DNA of 64,000 nucleotides from Rhodoferax sp. BLA1 (GCF_013416775.1 NZ_SZVI01000001.1:591192-655191), one strand, 5' to 3'. Positions 9,234-19,602 are shown, counted from the stretch's first letter. Notes: generated by a model not told the origin, from the letters alone. Program-made: numbers and translations.

Positions 9234-10184
9234 TCAGCGCTGCAGCACCTTGCGGATGGCCTGCGCCAACTCTTCAGCGACAAACTTGGCCACATAACCA
9301 TCGGCACCGACTTTGCGCACATGGTCTTCGTTGGTGGCGCCCGTGAGTGAGGAGTGGATCACCACCGGGAGTTTGCTGAAACGGGGGTCCTGCTTGATGT
9401 TGCGGGTCAGGGTAAAACCATCCATCTCGGGCATTTCCAGGTCGGTCAGCACCATCGCCACCTTGTCGCGGATGGTTTGACCCTGTGCCTCGGCCTCAGA
9501 CGCCATGGCCTTGAGCCGGTCCCAGGCTTCCTGGCCAGACTTGGTCATGATGTAGGGCACTTCCATGGATTTGAGGCCCTGCTCGATCATCATGCGCGCC
9601 ACCGCCGAGTCGTCAGCAGCCAGTATGACCGTGCCCGGTGGCAATTGCAGCTTGCCAGTGATCTCGATATCTGAGGCGTGTTGTTCAGGGAACACATCGC
9701 GCAAAATCTGCTCCACGTCCAGCACCTGGGCCAACCGTGTGTTCTCGGCGGCACCATCCAGACGCGCAATGCTGGTCACCAGACCACCACCCCGGCCTTC
9801 GGCCGACAGCACCTGCTTCCACTCCAGGCGCACAATTTCGTTGACTTCTTCCACCGCAAACGCCTGGGTGGTGCGGGCAAACTCGGTCACCAGCAAAATG
9901 CCCAGGCCCTTGGTCGGGTTGGTGCCCACGAGGAAAGGCAGGTTGATCACGGTGATCATCTGACCACGGATGTTGGCTACCCCCATCACCGACGGTGGCG
10001 AGTTCACCATGGCAGTGATCTCGGGCATCACCAGAATCTCACGCACCTTGAACACGTTGATGCCAAACAGCTCACGCCGGTCTGTGCCGGGCGCCTCCCC
10101 CAAACGAAACAGCAGCAGCTCAAACATGCTGTTGCTTGCCAGATTGGTCCGTTCGTCAATGTCTCGCATGGTTGATTTGTTCAT
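9234..10184 (-). CDS. cheV: Chemotaxis protein CheV (CheW-receiver fusion)
   Basis: 316 residues. CheV couples chemoreceptors to CheA through its CheW-like domain (about residues 20-165, ELFGINVFKVREIL to the VANIRGQMITVINL region) and carries a receiver domain (about 190-316). The receiver keeps the acidic pair in AADDSAVAR, the phosphoacceptor Asp in LTDLEMPEMDG and the Lys in GYVAKF. The ATG at 10184 is preferred over a start at 10214: AGAAG lies just upstream and the protein then begins MNKSTMRD. It stands alone with no other che genes nearby. Confidence 0.93.
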   Translation of the reverse strand: MNKSTMRDIDERTNLASNSMFELLLFRLGEAPGTDRRELFGINVFKVREILVMPEITAMVNSPPSVMGVANIRGQMITVINLPFLVGTNPTKGLGILLVTEFARTTQAFAVEEVNEIVRLEWKQVLSAEGRGGGLVTSIARLDGAAENTRLAQVLDVEQILRDVFPEQHASDIEITGKLQLPPGTVILAADDSAVARMMIEQGLKSMEVPYIMTKSGQEAWDRLKAMASEAEAQGQTIRDKVAMVLTDLEMPEMDGFTLTRNIKQDPRFSKLPVVIHSSLTGATNEDHVRKVGADGYVAKFVAEELAQAIRKVLQR

Positions 10185-10241
10185 GGTGTGTCTTCTTTGA
10201 AATGGATCCGGCACTGAACTCGGATGTTAACGTCTTTGCCG

Positions 10242-11420
10242 CTATTTTGGCCAGAGCACCCAAAGTCGCACGGGTTGCTTGAGTCGACCCGCCAATTCAC
10301 CCGCTTCCTCACCCCAACCAGCAAAATAATCTGCGCGCGTCGGCCCCACAATGGCACCACCGGTATCTTGCGCCAGCACCAGGCGCTGCAAGGACAGGTT
10401 GGGGCCTTCAGAGGCCAGCCAGACCGGCGTGCCGTAAGGGATGCTGAGCGGGTCCACCGCTATCGAGCGCCCCGGCGTCAGCGGCACACCCTGCGCACCA
10501 CGTGGGCCAAAAGCCGCATCAAAGTCATTTAAAGTTTCTTCCTTGAAAAACACCAGACGCGGGTTTTGCCACAACAACTCGGCCTGGCGTTGCGGGTTCT
10601 GGGTCAGCCAGGCGCGAATGCCTGGCCAGGAGGCATCGCGCACCTCGCCCTGGTCCAGCAGCCAGCGGCCGATGCTCTGATACGGCTGCCCGTTGTGCGC
10701 CGCAAAAGCCAGTCGCACCAGGCGCTGGCGGCCATCGGGCTCGGTCACACGCAGGCGCCCGGAGCCCTGGATCTGCAACAACATCGCCTCGACTGGGTCA
10801 GCCAGGTACAGCAGTTCACGCCCGCGCAAAGCCGCCTGTGGCTGCGCCAAGGTGTCGGCGTCCTTGCGGCTGAACCAGGGTTTGCCCGGGATCAACCCGG
10901 CCGGGGGCTGGTACAGCGGGGTGGTGAAGCCATCACCTGGCAGGCGGCGCGCGGCAAACTCGGGCTCGAAGTACGCCGTCAACAAACCCGGCGTTGCGCC
11001 CCCCTGCAGCGGCTCCACCCGGTAAGGCTGCAAACGCGACAGCAACCAGCTGCGTTGCGCCTCGGCATCTCCAATGCTCAGTCGCCGCACCTCAGGGCAC
11101 AGCGGCGCAAACACCGGCCCCGGACGTTCACAACTTTTGAGCCAGGCGTTCCAGGCCTCATGCAGCGCGTCTTGCTCTAGACCAGGCAGCTCAGACCAGG
11201 CCACCGGCACCCAGCGGCTGTTGCGTTGCACCAACACGGAGCCCGAGGGCGCAGCATCCGGCGCGGCGCTGCGGGCTGCGGGCGCGATGGGTGGGCTGGT
11301 CGGCGACACGCCGTCGGTGCGGTAGCCGGGGCTGGACAGGGGCACGCCGCCGCAGGCCACCAACAAAGCCAGCACGCCAACACTTGTGACTGCCCGAAAG
11401 AGAGACGAGGCAGTCGTCAT
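10242..11420 (-). CDS. mltA: Membrane-bound lytic murein transglycosylase A
   Basis: 392 residues. A lipoprotein that cleaves peptidoglycan glycan strands, forming 1,6-anhydro ends. The signal sequence ends in the lipobox LLVAC, a proline/alanine-rich linker follows, then the MltA barrel domain. The C-terminal 3D domain has IPYGTPVWL and AQDTGGAIVGPTRADYFAGW, which contains the catalytic aspartate region. The start at 11420 overlaps the stop of the upstream nitrilase gene (ATGA on the minus strand), so it is better supported than the longer frame from 11459. It is the last gene of the yhdP-nitrilase-mltA run. Confidence 0.93.
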   Translation of the reverse strand: MTTASSLFRAVTSVGVLALLVACGGVPLSSPGYRTDGVSPTSPPIAPAARSAAPDAAPSGSVLVQRNSRWVPVAWSELPGLEQDALHEAWNAWLKSCERPGPVFAPLCPEVRRLSIGDAEAQRSWLLSRLQPYRVEPLQGGATPGLLTAYFEPEFAARRLPGDGFTTPLYQPPAGLIPGKPWFSRKDADTLAQPQAALRGRELLYLADPVEAMLLQIQGSGRLRVTEPDGRQRLVRLAFAAHNGQPYQSIGRWLLDQGEVRDASWPGIRAWLTQNPQRQAELLWQNPRLVFFKEETLNDFDAAFGPRGAQGVPLTPGRSIAVDPLSIPYGTPVWLASEGPNLSLQRLVLAQDTGGAIVGPTRADYFAGWGEEAGELAGRLKQPVRLWVLWPK

Positions 11421-12250
11421 AAAACGCGATGCGCCAGGGCTGGCAAACGGCTGCGGCATGCGGTCAAAAGTTCAAAGTCGAGCTCCGCCAGTACCACCCC
11501 GGCTTGCTGCGCGCGTTGCGCCAGCACCTGGCCCCACGGGTCGATCAGCATCGCCTGGCCCCAGGTCTGACGCCCGTTGTCATGCTGGCCACCTTGCGCG
11601 GCAGCCGCCACAAAGGCCAGGTTTTCGATGGCACGGGCACGTAGCAGCACCTCCCAATGTGCCTGACCGGTGGTGTAGGTGAAGGCACTGGGTGCCAGCA
11701 GCAGGTGCACCCCGGCCTCTGCATAGGCCCGGTACAGCTCCGGGAAACGCATGTCATAACAGACACTCATCCCAATGCGCCAGCGGTGCCCATCACGCGA
11801 ATCCAGATCAAACATCACCGGCTCGGTGCCAGCCTCCAGAACCGCCGACTCATCGTAGCGTTCTGTGCCATTGTCAAAACGGAAAAGATGGATTTTGTGA
11901 TAGCGCGCTATGCAGGTGCCATCAGGGGAAAAGGCCAAACTGGCATTAAAAACCCTCTCAGAGGCGGTGGTGACATCAGCACCGTCTGCTCGCAACGGGA
12001 TGGTGCCACCCACCAGCCACAAACCTTCGGCCCGGGCTGTTTCTGCCAGAAACTGCTGCAGCGGCCCCTGGCCAAAAGGCTCGGCGATGCCCAGCTTGTC
12101 GGCATCACGCTGGCCCATCAGACAAAAGTACTCTGGCAACACCGCCAGTTCGGCACCACCCAGGGCGGCCTGGTGCAGCAAGTCAGCGGCTTGCGCCAGA
12201 TTGGCCGACAGACTGGTGGACGACACCATCTGGATCACGGCAACTTTCAT
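11417..12250 (-). CDS. Carbon-nitrogen hydrolase (Nit/omega-amidase-like)
   Basis: 277 residues. The nitrilase-superfamily catalytic residues are all visible: Glu40 in VLPEYF, Lys119 in RYHKIHLF and Cys164 in GMSVCYDMRFPELYR. The length and the YDMRFPELYR motif match the Nit1/Nit2 branch, whose members hydrolyse deaminated glutathione or omega-amides, making this probably a metabolite-repair enzyme. It overlaps both neighbours by four bases (ATGA with yhdP upstream and mltA downstream), so the three genes are almost certainly one transcript. Confidence 0.9.
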   Translation of the reverse strand: MKVAVIQMVSSTSLSANLAQAADLLHQAALGGAELAVLPEYFCLMGQRDADKLGIAEPFGQGPLQQFLAETARAEGLWLVGGTIPLRADGADVTTASERVFNASLAFSPDGTCIARYHKIHLFRFDNGTERYDESAVLEAGTEPVMFDLDSRDGHRWRIGMSVCYDMRFPELYRAYAEAGVHLLLAPSAFTYTTGQAHWEVLLRARAIENLAFVAAAAQGGQHDNGRQTWGQAMLIDPWGQVLAQRAQQAGVVLAELDFELLTACRSRLPALAHRVL

Positions 12251-15200
12251 GGGGTTTTCTCCTTGGGCAGCGCGCTGGCGCTGCTGATTTTGGTGACTCT
12301 GGGGTCGGCCCAGGAGCCGTCAATGTGAAATTGCTGGGTCGCGGACTCGATCAGTGGTCGCCTCAACACCATTTGCGCCAGAAAGGTGCCCAAACCAACG
12401 GCGGGGTTGATCACCGTGGCAATCAGGGAGGCGGTGCCGGCGTTGATCTCGGGCACCACCACCACCCGCAGGTCCTGGGTCTCCAGATCGATGTTGGCCG
12501 AGCCTTCCATCAACACCGCAGCATTCACACCTTTCATCTGCAGGTTGTTGGTGCGGGCAATGCCTTGGTCCACCGTGACGTCGCCGCGCAAAAAGTCAAA
12601 GGCAAAACCTTCGCTGAACACATCCCGAAAATCCAGTGTCAGGCGCCGGGGCAGGGCCTGCAAACTCAGCACCCCCAGCAGCTTGGCCAGGCCGGGGTCG
12701 GCTTTGAGGAACTGCCCCGAGGCCACATTCACCGTGAACGCCCCGCCCAGGCTCGGGAAATCCGGCTTGAGTGGTGAGCCGATCCAGGACACCTGCCCCT
12801 CCATCTTGCCGCTGGCCTGGCGCACCACATCCTTCATGCCAAAGCGGCTGAGCAGCTTGCCACCGTCGTTCATGTCGAGCTTGAAACTCAGCACGGTTCG
12901 ACTGCGCTGCGCGCTGCTGGTCGAGCCACCTCGCCCGGGCGCCGGGGCCAGGGCATTGATGCGCGCCCAGTTCCCCGAGGTGGTCAAGGTCGCCTCCGGG
13001 GTGATCAGATTGAGCTTGTTGAGCCGCCACTCGGTGGTGGCGCCAGCGGCGCGATTGACGGCGTCGACCTCCAGACGCCCGAGGCGTTTGCCACGCAACT
13101 CGAATTCGTCGACCACCACGTCCAGCGCGGGCATGCTGGCGGGCTGGCTGTCGATCAAAGCCTCCAGCTCGGTGGCGGCACCGGGCGCGATGGTCAGGCG
13201 CGACAGCCGGGCATACACCCGCCCACCGCTGCTGGCCACCGTGGCCGCACTAGCCTGGCGGTATTCGAGGTAACCCGCCAGCTCGGTCGCCTCGACATTG
13301 CCGCGCCAGACCTGGTCTTCCCGGCGTGCATCCAGCGTCACCCGGTTGAAGGTCCGCCCACCGGCGGTCAGGACACCGGTGCGTACCGCCAGCACACTGG
13401 GCACATAGGCCATGTCCACAGCAGCACTGTCCCCCGTGGCCACAGACGATTTACCGAAGAGGGGCTGCAACACATCGCTCCACGCGTCAGCGTTGAGCTG
13501 CGTGAGGTTGACGTTGGCACTGACCCCCTGTGACGGCAGCGCGGGTGAGGACGATGCCTCGGCCCCCAGCAACACCTGACCCCGCAGCACACGTGGCTCG
13601 GCTCGGCTCACATCACGCTCGTAGGTCAAGCGGCCAAGCCCTTCCAGGCTCAGGCTCAGGCGGTCACGCGCAGCCGCCGCACCGGCCTCACCACTGAACA
13701 TGCCAGACTGGTAACGCAGCGGCAGGCGGGCCTGCGCCTCTTTGGCCAGCGGCGCCGGCAAGGTGGAGGCCAAACCTTGCAAGCTGCTGGTCACCAACAC
13801 ATCCGGGGCGCCAGCACGCCAGCCCACGGTGGCGTTGTAGGCGGTGCTGCCACTGGCGTTCTGTGCCAAGCGCGAGACAAAACCCAGTTCACTGGCCTGG
13901 CGCAGTCCTTCGGCGCTGGCCACACCGGTGATGCGCAAACTGGTGGGTACACCACGTGCTGTGGCCTCGGCCACCGCCCCGGGCAGCAGCACCAGACCAC
14001 CGTCCAGCCGCGCGTCACCCCCCAGCAGACGGGCCTGCACCCCCGCCAGGCTGAGCCCGGTTTGGGTGTAATTCACCACCCCGCGGGCGCGCGTGAGTTT
14101 GGGGGTGTCGGGCGAGATCTGCACATCATTGCCTAGCAGCGAGACACTGCCCGCCACCTGCGACTTGTTGATGTCGGCAATTGGCAAATCCAGCTTGAGT
14201 TTGAAATCCGCATTGCCAGAGGCCACCGCACCCGCCAGCGCATGGCCCGTCAAATCTGCGAGCGCCGAGCTGTTCACCACCCGCAAGGCGTCTTTGAGTG
14301 GGCCTTTCATCTCGGCATGGACCTCCACCCGGGTCTTTTGCAAATCGTTGATGGCCACCTCGGCTTGCGAAATATGTAGCGCGCTACCCTCACCCAGCTT
14401 GGCTTGCGCGCCTTTGACATGCAATTGCATGCCATTAAATAGCAACTGCCCGCTGAGTTCAGTCAAGATCGGCCAGGGCAGCTCTTTGGGGCCTTGCAGG
14501 CGTCTGGGTAAATAGGCCAGCCGGGCTTGGCTGACATCGGCACTGATCTTGAACACACCCTGGGCGGGCCGCGTGGCGGGTATGTCGTTGATGTCGCCCT
14601 TGATGACAAACTGCACATTTTTGGCATGGCCAGCCAGCACCGCGTCACGCACATAGTCGCGCGCCTGGGCATCAATCACCAGGGGCAGATAGCGGTACAC
14701 GCGCGGCCCCTCGGCCCGGCTCAAGCTGGCCTGCAGATCAAGCACGCCGGGAAAGAGGCTGCGCCCCACCGAGGTGACAGGGTCACTGGTGTGCCATTTG
14801 ATGCGTGCCTGACCTTCCGCATCTGCGTTGCTGAACTTGACATTGGCAACATCCACAGCCATCTGCTCGCCCGCCAGCTGCCACGACACGTCCGCACTCA
14901 GCTGGTCAATCGGGATCACCCCATCCTGGAAAAACGTCGGCACCGCCACACTGCCTTGCGCCACCGAAACCTTGGCCCGCCCCGCTCCCTGGTCAAAATC
15001 CAGATCAGCGTCCAGCCCCTGAACACCTGGCGTATCACCAACAGCGGCCAGCGCCAGTTGCCGCAACCGGCCCTTGGCCCGATAGGAAACAGGTGCGGTC
15101 ACCGGTCCCTGCCAGTTGGCTGTGAGTGACTCAACCCGGCCCTGCGGCGCATACCGCATCAGACCGTCGCGCAGCTTGGCGTCCAGTGGCAGCCGGTCCG

Positions 15201-16314
15201 CAATCTGGGCCAGGGCGGCCAGGTCCAGCTGGTCGGCTTGTAACTCACCATGCGCTGCGGACTTGCCCTGGGGCCCCTGGGACAACACCCGGACGTTGCC
15301 GCCCGGCCAGTGTTGGCCTTCCGCGGTGTCAAACACCAGCGACTGGGTCGACACCTCAAACCCGTCTGCCCAGACCCGCCCGGCCAAACGCCCCTGCACC
15401 TGCTGCAACGACAACACCTGCAAATCGGCCCCGAGCTTGACCGCCACCTGGGCCAAGGCCAGGTCGGTGGTCACCCCGGTCAGTTGGCCCTGCTTGACAT
15501 CGCCCCAGGCGCGCAGCGCACCCCGGCCCTGCTGCAAATCAAAACCGAGGTCGGCAAAACGGCGCAACTCAGACAGGTCAACCCGCCCAAAAGACGCAAA
15601 CAGCTGGCCATCCCAGTCCTGCCAGCGCCCGTTGTCGCGCGCCAGCAAGGGCTGCACAAACTGGCCCTGGACCGTGAATCGCTCCCCCCAGGCCAGCGGC
15701 GGCGTCATGTCGATGCGCAGGTCATGGTGGCGCCCGCTGTTGCGGGCCACCGCATTAACCTGCTGCAAGGACAGCGGCTCGGTGTGCCGTATCTCGTCGG
15801 TCCAGCGCACCGTGCCGCCCTGAATCGCCAATTCGCGCTGGGAGAAGAGCCAGTTCAAGCTGTCCTGGTTGCTGCCACCTGCCCCAGAAACATCGAGCCC
15901 CGCCACCGTGATACGGCCACTGGCATCACGTCGGATGTCCAGCTCAGGCTGGTCAATATAGAGTTGCTCAAACCCAAGATGCCAGACCGAGCGCGGCGAC
16001 AAACTCACCAGCACACGCGGCAAACGCAGGGCGACACGGCCAGCAGCATCGAGCATCTCCACGTCGCGCAGTTCCAGCGACGGCATCAAGCCGCTGGAGC
16101 GGGCTGAGACCGCACCCACACGCACCGGAACCCCCAGCGCTTTGCTGGCCTGGGCCTGCAGCTGCGGGCGGAAATCGCCGATTCGCGGCACAATCCACCA
16201 ATGAAGCGTGGCCCAGGTCGCGCCAAACAACAGCCAGACCAGCACCGCGATGATCAACAGGCCACGCGTCAGGGCGGACCAGGTTCTCAGCAAAGTGAAA
16301 GTCGGGGGAGACAA
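12247..16314 (-). CDS. yhdP: YhdP family (AsmA-like) envelope protein
   Basis: 1355 residues. YhdP and other AsmA-like proteins are inner-membrane-anchored periplasmic bridges involved in phospholipid movement to the outer membrane. One N-terminal membrane helix (about residues 18-40, LLIIAVLVWLLFGATWATL) is followed by a very long region of beta-rich repeats. The C-terminal segment (LSLQALPRRLTLDFRDVFSEG and RGDVTVDQGIARTNNLQMKG) is the family signature. The only in-frame start near the end is TTG at 16314, or a second TTG at 16293; upstream there is a stop. No good ribosome site is seen. It heads the run to the nitrilase and mltA. Confidence 0.9.
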   Translation of the reverse strand: MSPPTFTLLRTWSALTRGLLIIAVLVWLLFGATWATLHWWIVPRIGDFRPQLQAQASKALGVPVRVGAVSARSSGLMPSLELRDVEMLDAAGRVALRLPRVLVSLSPRSVWHLGFEQLYIDQPELDIRRDASGRITVAGLDVSGAGGSNQDSLNWLFSQRELAIQGGTVRWTDEIRHTEPLSLQQVNAVARNSGRHHDLRIDMTPPLAWGERFTVQGQFVQPLLARDNGRWQDWDGQLFASFGRVDLSELRRFADLGFDLQQGRGALRAWGDVKQGQLTGVTTDLALAQVAVKLGADLQVLSLQQVQGRLAGRVWADGFEVSTQSLVFDTAEGQHWPGGNVRVLSQGPQGKSAAHGELQADQLDLAALAQIADRLPLDAKLRDGLMRYAPQGRVESLTANWQGPVTAPVSYRAKGRLRQLALAAVGDTPGVQGLDADLDFDQGAGRAKVSVAQGSVAVPTFFQDGVIPIDQLSADVSWQLAGEQMAVDVANVKFSNADAEGQARIKWHTSDPVTSVGRSLFPGVLDLQASLSRAEGPRVYRYLPLVIDAQARDYVRDAVLAGHAKNVQFVIKGDINDIPATRPAQGVFKISADVSQARLAYLPRRLQGPKELPWPILTELSGQLLFNGMQLHVKGAQAKLGEGSALHISQAEVAINDLQKTRVEVHAEMKGPLKDALRVVNSSALADLTGHALAGAVASGNADFKLKLDLPIADINKSQVAGSVSLLGNDVQISPDTPKLTRARGVVNYTQTGLSLAGVQARLLGGDARLDGGLVLLPGAVAEATARGVPTSLRITGVASAEGLRQASELGFVSRLAQNASGSTAYNATVGWRAGAPDVLVTSSLQGLASTLPAPLAKEAQARLPLRYQSGMFSGEAGAAAARDRLSLSLEGLGRLTYERDVSRAEPRVLRGQVLLGAEASSSPALPSQGVSANVNLTQLNADAWSDVLQPLFGKSSVATGDSAAVDMAYVPSVLAVRTGVLTAGGRTFNRVTLDARREDQVWRGNVEATELAGYLEYRQASAATVASSGGRVYARLSRLTIAPGAATELEALIDSQPASMPALDVVVDEFELRGKRLGRLEVDAVNRAAGATTEWRLNKLNLITPEATLTTSGNWARINALAPAPGRGGSTSSAQRSRTVLSFKLDMNDGGKLLSRFGMKDVVRQASGKMEGQVSWIGSPLKPDFPSLGGAFTVNVASGQFLKADPGLAKLLGVLSLQALPRRLTLDFRDVFSEGFAFDFLRGDVTVDQGIARTNNLQMKGVNAAVLMEGSANIDLETQDLRVVVVPEINAGTASLIATVINPAVGLGTFLAQMVLRRPLIESATQQFHIDGSWADPRVTKISSASALPKEKTP

Positions 16315-16325
16315 ATTTTTTGGAT

Positions 16326-19046
16326 ATGAAGTTGCACAGCAGAATTATGACCCGCCCCTCCCTGGCTCTGTATTCCCGCTTTGCCCAGCGTGTACATCGC
16401 CGCTTTGAACAGCAACTGCCACTGTTGGCGCCCGGTCTGCCCACACCCGGCCACCTCCAGGCCACCTTTGATGCCTTGAAAACCTCAGGCCAGGACACTG
16501 GCAGTGCGCTGCGCATCACCCGGGCGCTGGTGCTTGAGCGCCTGCTGAGCCTGGACTGCGATGCCCAGGCCAGCCTGTCGCAGGTCACCCAGGCCATGAC
16601 CGATCTGGCGGAATTTGCCCTGAACCAGGCGCTGGCCGAGGTACTGGCCAACTTGGACCAGACCTACGGCCCACCGATGGCGACCAGCGGCCAGCGCGCC
16701 GAGTTGTGGATTGTGGGCATGGGCAAGCTGGGGGCACGTGAACTCAATGTCTCCAGCGACATCGACCTGATCTACATCTACGACGAAGACGGGGACACCG
16801 CTGGCGACGCGCTGGGACGCAACCGCATCACCAACCACGAGTATTTCGGCAAGGTGGTGCGTGCCGTCTACGGGCTGGTGGGGGATGTCACCGAATACGG
16901 CTTTGTGTTCCGGGTCGATCTGGCGCTGCGCCCCAACGGCAACTCGGGCCCGGCTGCGGTGTCGCTCGACGCCTTGGAGCAGTACCTGCATGTCCAGGGC
17001 CGTGAGTGGGAGCGTTTTGCCTGGCTCAAGAGCCGGGTGGTGGCGCCCCGAGCCAGCGTTGAGCGTGGTGCCATCCAGCCGCTGCGCCAGGTGGTGATGC
17101 CCTTTGTGTTCCGCCGGTATCTGGACTACAGCGTGTTTGACGCGCTGCGCCTGTTGCACCACCAGATTCGCAACCACGCCAGCAAACGCAGCGCGGGCCG
17201 GCCCGAACGCGCCAACGACGTGAAGCTCTCGCGTGGTGGCATCCGCGAGATCGAGTTCATCGTGCAACTGCTGCAGGTGGTGCGTGGTGGCCAGTATCCC
17301 GAGCTGCGCACCCGCCCGACCTTGAGCGCCTTGTCGCGCCTGGTCAAGGCCCAGCTGATGCAAAGCGACACCGCCCAGGCACTGGCGCAGGCCTATGTGT
17401 TCCTGCGCCAGGTGGAACACCGCATCCAGTACCTGGACGACCAGCAGACCCACATCCTGCCCACCCAGGATGCCGATCTGGCCTGGATTGCCAACACCAT
17501 GGGCTTGGACTCGGCCCAGACCCTGCTCACACAACTCGACAGCCACCGGGAACTGGTGGCACAAGAGTTTGACAAGTTACTCGGTGGCGGCGCGCCCGAA
17601 TGCAAGGGTTGCCACGCTGGCAAAACACCCGAGGTAACGGCCAGCATGACCGAGCTGCTGCCCCAGCTCGGCGATGATTTTCGCCAGCGCCTGACGGCCT
17701 GGGTTGAGCACCCGCGGGTGCTGGCCCTGCGCGAAGAAGCCCGCACCCGGCTGATGCGCCTGCTGTCGCGTACCGCGCAATGGGTGCGTGAAGGACGGGT
17801 GACCGAGGCCGCCGCAGTGGGCCTGGTGGACTGGATGGAGCCTTTGCTGCGCCGCGAAAGTTACCTGGCTTTGTTGCTGGAGCGGCCCAATGTGCACAAA
17901 CGCCTCTTGCGCCTGCTGGGCGCGGCGCGCTGGCCGGCGCGTTATCTGTTGCTGCACCCCGGCGTGATTGATGAGCTGGCGGTCTCGACCATGCTCGAAG
18001 CGCGTTTTGACGCCACGGTGTTTGAGGCCGAGCTCGACCACCGCCGCTTGACACTGCAGACCGCTGGTGAAGACGACGAGGAAGCGCTGCTCAACCTGCT
18101 GCGCCGGGCGCACCATGCCGAGGTGTTTCGTACCCTGGCGCGCGACATCGAAGGCAAGCTCAGCGTCGAGCAGGTGGCTGATGACCTCAGTGCGCTGGCC
18201 GATGCGGTGTTGCGCACCACCACCCGCTGGTGCTGGAGCCGACTCAAGAAAACCCACCGCGAACAACCCCGGTTCGGCATCATTGCGTACGGCAAGCTCG
18301 GTGGCAAAGAGCTGGGCTATGGCAGCGACCTGGACCTGGTATTTGTGTTTGACGACGACGATGACCGTGCGCCCGAGGTCTACGCCAACCTGGTGCGCAA
18401 GCTGATCAACTGGCTCACCGTGAAAACCGGTGAAGGTGACCTGTACGAGATTGACACCGCGCTGCGCCCCAATGGCAACGCGGGTCTGCTGATCACCTCT
18501 TTCTCCTCCTACGCCAATTACCAGCAGCAGCGCGGCTCCAACACCGCCTGGACCTGGGAACACCAGGCCATCACCCGCGCCCGTTGTGTGCTCGGTGACG
18601 AGGCCCTGCACACCCGGTTCGAGGCAGTTCGCGCCAGTGTCATCAGTGCCGAGCGTGATGTGGCCGCCCTGCGCACCGAGATCAGCGCCATGCGTGCCCG
18701 GGTGGCCAGCGCCCACCCGATCCGCGGCGACAAATTTGATGTCAAGTTCAGCCCCGGCGGCATGATGGACGCCGAGTTTGTGATGCAGTTCCTGGTGTTG
18801 TCGCAGTCAGGCGCTCATCCAGAGCTGATGGTCAATGCTGGCAACATTGCCTTGCTGGAACGCGCCGAGGTGCTGGGCCTGTTGCCCGCTGGCATCGGCC
18901 ACGCCGCTGCCAGCGCCTACCGCATCTTGCGTGTGCTGCAACACCGGGCACGGCTCAACGAAGAGTCGCCCCAAGTCGGCCCCGAGGAATTACAGACGGA
19001 ACGCCAGGCGATCCTGGCCTTGTGGCAGACCGTCTTCGATTTATAA
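16326..19046 (+). CDS. glnE: Bifunctional glutamine synthetase adenylyltransferase/deadenylase
   Basis: About 906 residues. GlnE adds or removes AMP on glutamine synthetase in response to PII, adjusting nitrogen assimilation. Two nucleotidyltransferase domains are seen: MGKLGARELNVSSDIDLIY in the N-terminal (deadenylylating) half and YGKLGGKELGYGSDLDLVF in the C-terminal (adenylylating) half. Each has its catalytic D-x-D pair, and RGGIREIEFIVQ lies between them. The start is uncertain: TTG 16320 lies 9 bases after GGGGGAG, ATG 16326 lies 15 bases after it, and ATG 16347 is further in. The divergent yhdP start is only about 11 bases away. Confidence 0.93.
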   Translation: MKLHSRIMTRPSLALYSRFAQRVHRRFEQQLPLLAPGLPTPGHLQATFDALKTSGQDTGSALRITRALVLERLLSLDCDAQASLSQVTQAMTDLAEFALNQALAEVLANLDQTYGPPMATSGQRAELWIVGMGKLGARELNVSSDIDLIYIYDEDGDTAGDALGRNRITNHEYFGKVVRAVYGLVGDVTEYGFVFRVDLALRPNGNSGPAAVSLDALEQYLHVQGREWERFAWLKSRVVAPRASVERGAIQPLRQVVMPFVFRRYLDYSVFDALRLLHHQIRNHASKRSAGRPERANDVKLSRGGIREIEFIVQLLQVVRGGQYPELRTRPTLSALSRLVKAQLMQSDTAQALAQAYVFLRQVEHRIQYLDDQQTHILPTQDADLAWIANTMGLDSAQTLLTQLDSHRELVAQEFDKLLGGGAPECKGCHAGKTPEVTASMTELLPQLGDDFRQRLTAWVEHPRVLALREEARTRLMRLLSRTAQWVREGRVTEAAAVGLVDWMEPLLRRESYLALLLERPNVHKRLLRLLGAARWPARYLLLHPGVIDELAVSTMLEARFDATVFEAELDHRRLTLQTAGEDDEEALLNLLRRAHHAEVFRTLARDIEGKLSVEQVADDLSALADAVLRTTTRWCWSRLKKTHREQPRFGIIAYGKLGGKELGYGSDLDLVFVFDDDDDRAPEVYANLVRKLINWLTVKTGEGDLYEIDTALRPNGNAGLLITSFSSYANYQQQRGSNTAWTWEHQAITRARCVLGDEALHTRFEAVRASVISAERDVAALRTEISAMRARVASAHPIRGDKFDVKFSPGGMMDAEFVMQFLVLSQSGAHPELMVNAGNIALLERAEVLGLLPAGIGHAAASAYRILRVLQHRARLNEESPQVGPEELQTERQAILALWQTVFDL

Positions 19047-19122
19047 ACCGTCCACCAGCGGCGCCAGCGGCCTTCGCCGACTGGCGCCTGCTCTGTTTCC
19101 CAACCTCTGTCGACACACCTTC

Positions 19123-19587
19123 ATGTCAAACCACTTCCCCATCACGCTGTCTCTGCTGGCTTGCACCCTGTTGCTGGGTGCCTGCAGCGACGCGGCCAAA
19201 GACACCCATCCACAACAACTCGTCAGCCAACGTGTCGCCGTGTTCAAAAAAATGACCCAGACGCTGGAGCCTTTGGGCCTGGTCGCGCGTGGCCATAAGG
19301 ACTACGTCAAACCGGTCTTTGTCGAGGGTGCCCAGGCGCTCAGAGACTTGTCCGGCCAACCCTGGGCTTTTTTCACGGCCGATGGCAACTACCCACCCAC
19401 CCGTGCCAAACCTGAAGTCTGGAGCCAGCCGACCGAGTTCAAACAGGCACAGGACAAGTACCTGGCCAGTGTTGACCAACTGGTGGCGGTGGCTGGCAGC
19501 GCGGACCTGCCAAGCATTAGCGCGGCCGTCAATGAAGTGGAAAAAAGCTGCAAAAGCTGCCACCAACAGTTTCGCAACGAGCGCTGA
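19123..19587 (+). CDS. Cytochrome c'-like lipoprotein (class II c-type cytochrome)
   Basis: 154 residues. A signal sequence with lipobox LLGAC predicts a lipid-anchored periplasmic protein. The helical domain ends in a single heme site CKSCHQQFR close to the C-terminus, which is the class II (cytochrome c') arrangement rather than class I. It is likely to bind NO or handle electrons in the periplasm; the exact role is unknown. It lies 76 bases after glnE on the same strand. The ATG at 19123 is the only one giving a signal peptide. Confidence 0.85.
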   Translation: MSNHFPITLSLLACTLLLGACSDAAKDTHPQQLVSQRVAVFKKMTQTLEPLGLVARGHKDYVKPVFVEGAQALRDLSGQPWAFFTADGNYPPTRAKPEVWSQPTEFKQAQDKYLASVDQLVAVAGSADLPSISAAVNEVEKSCKSCHQQFRNER

Positions 19588-19602
19588 TACACCCATCAGC
19601 TA

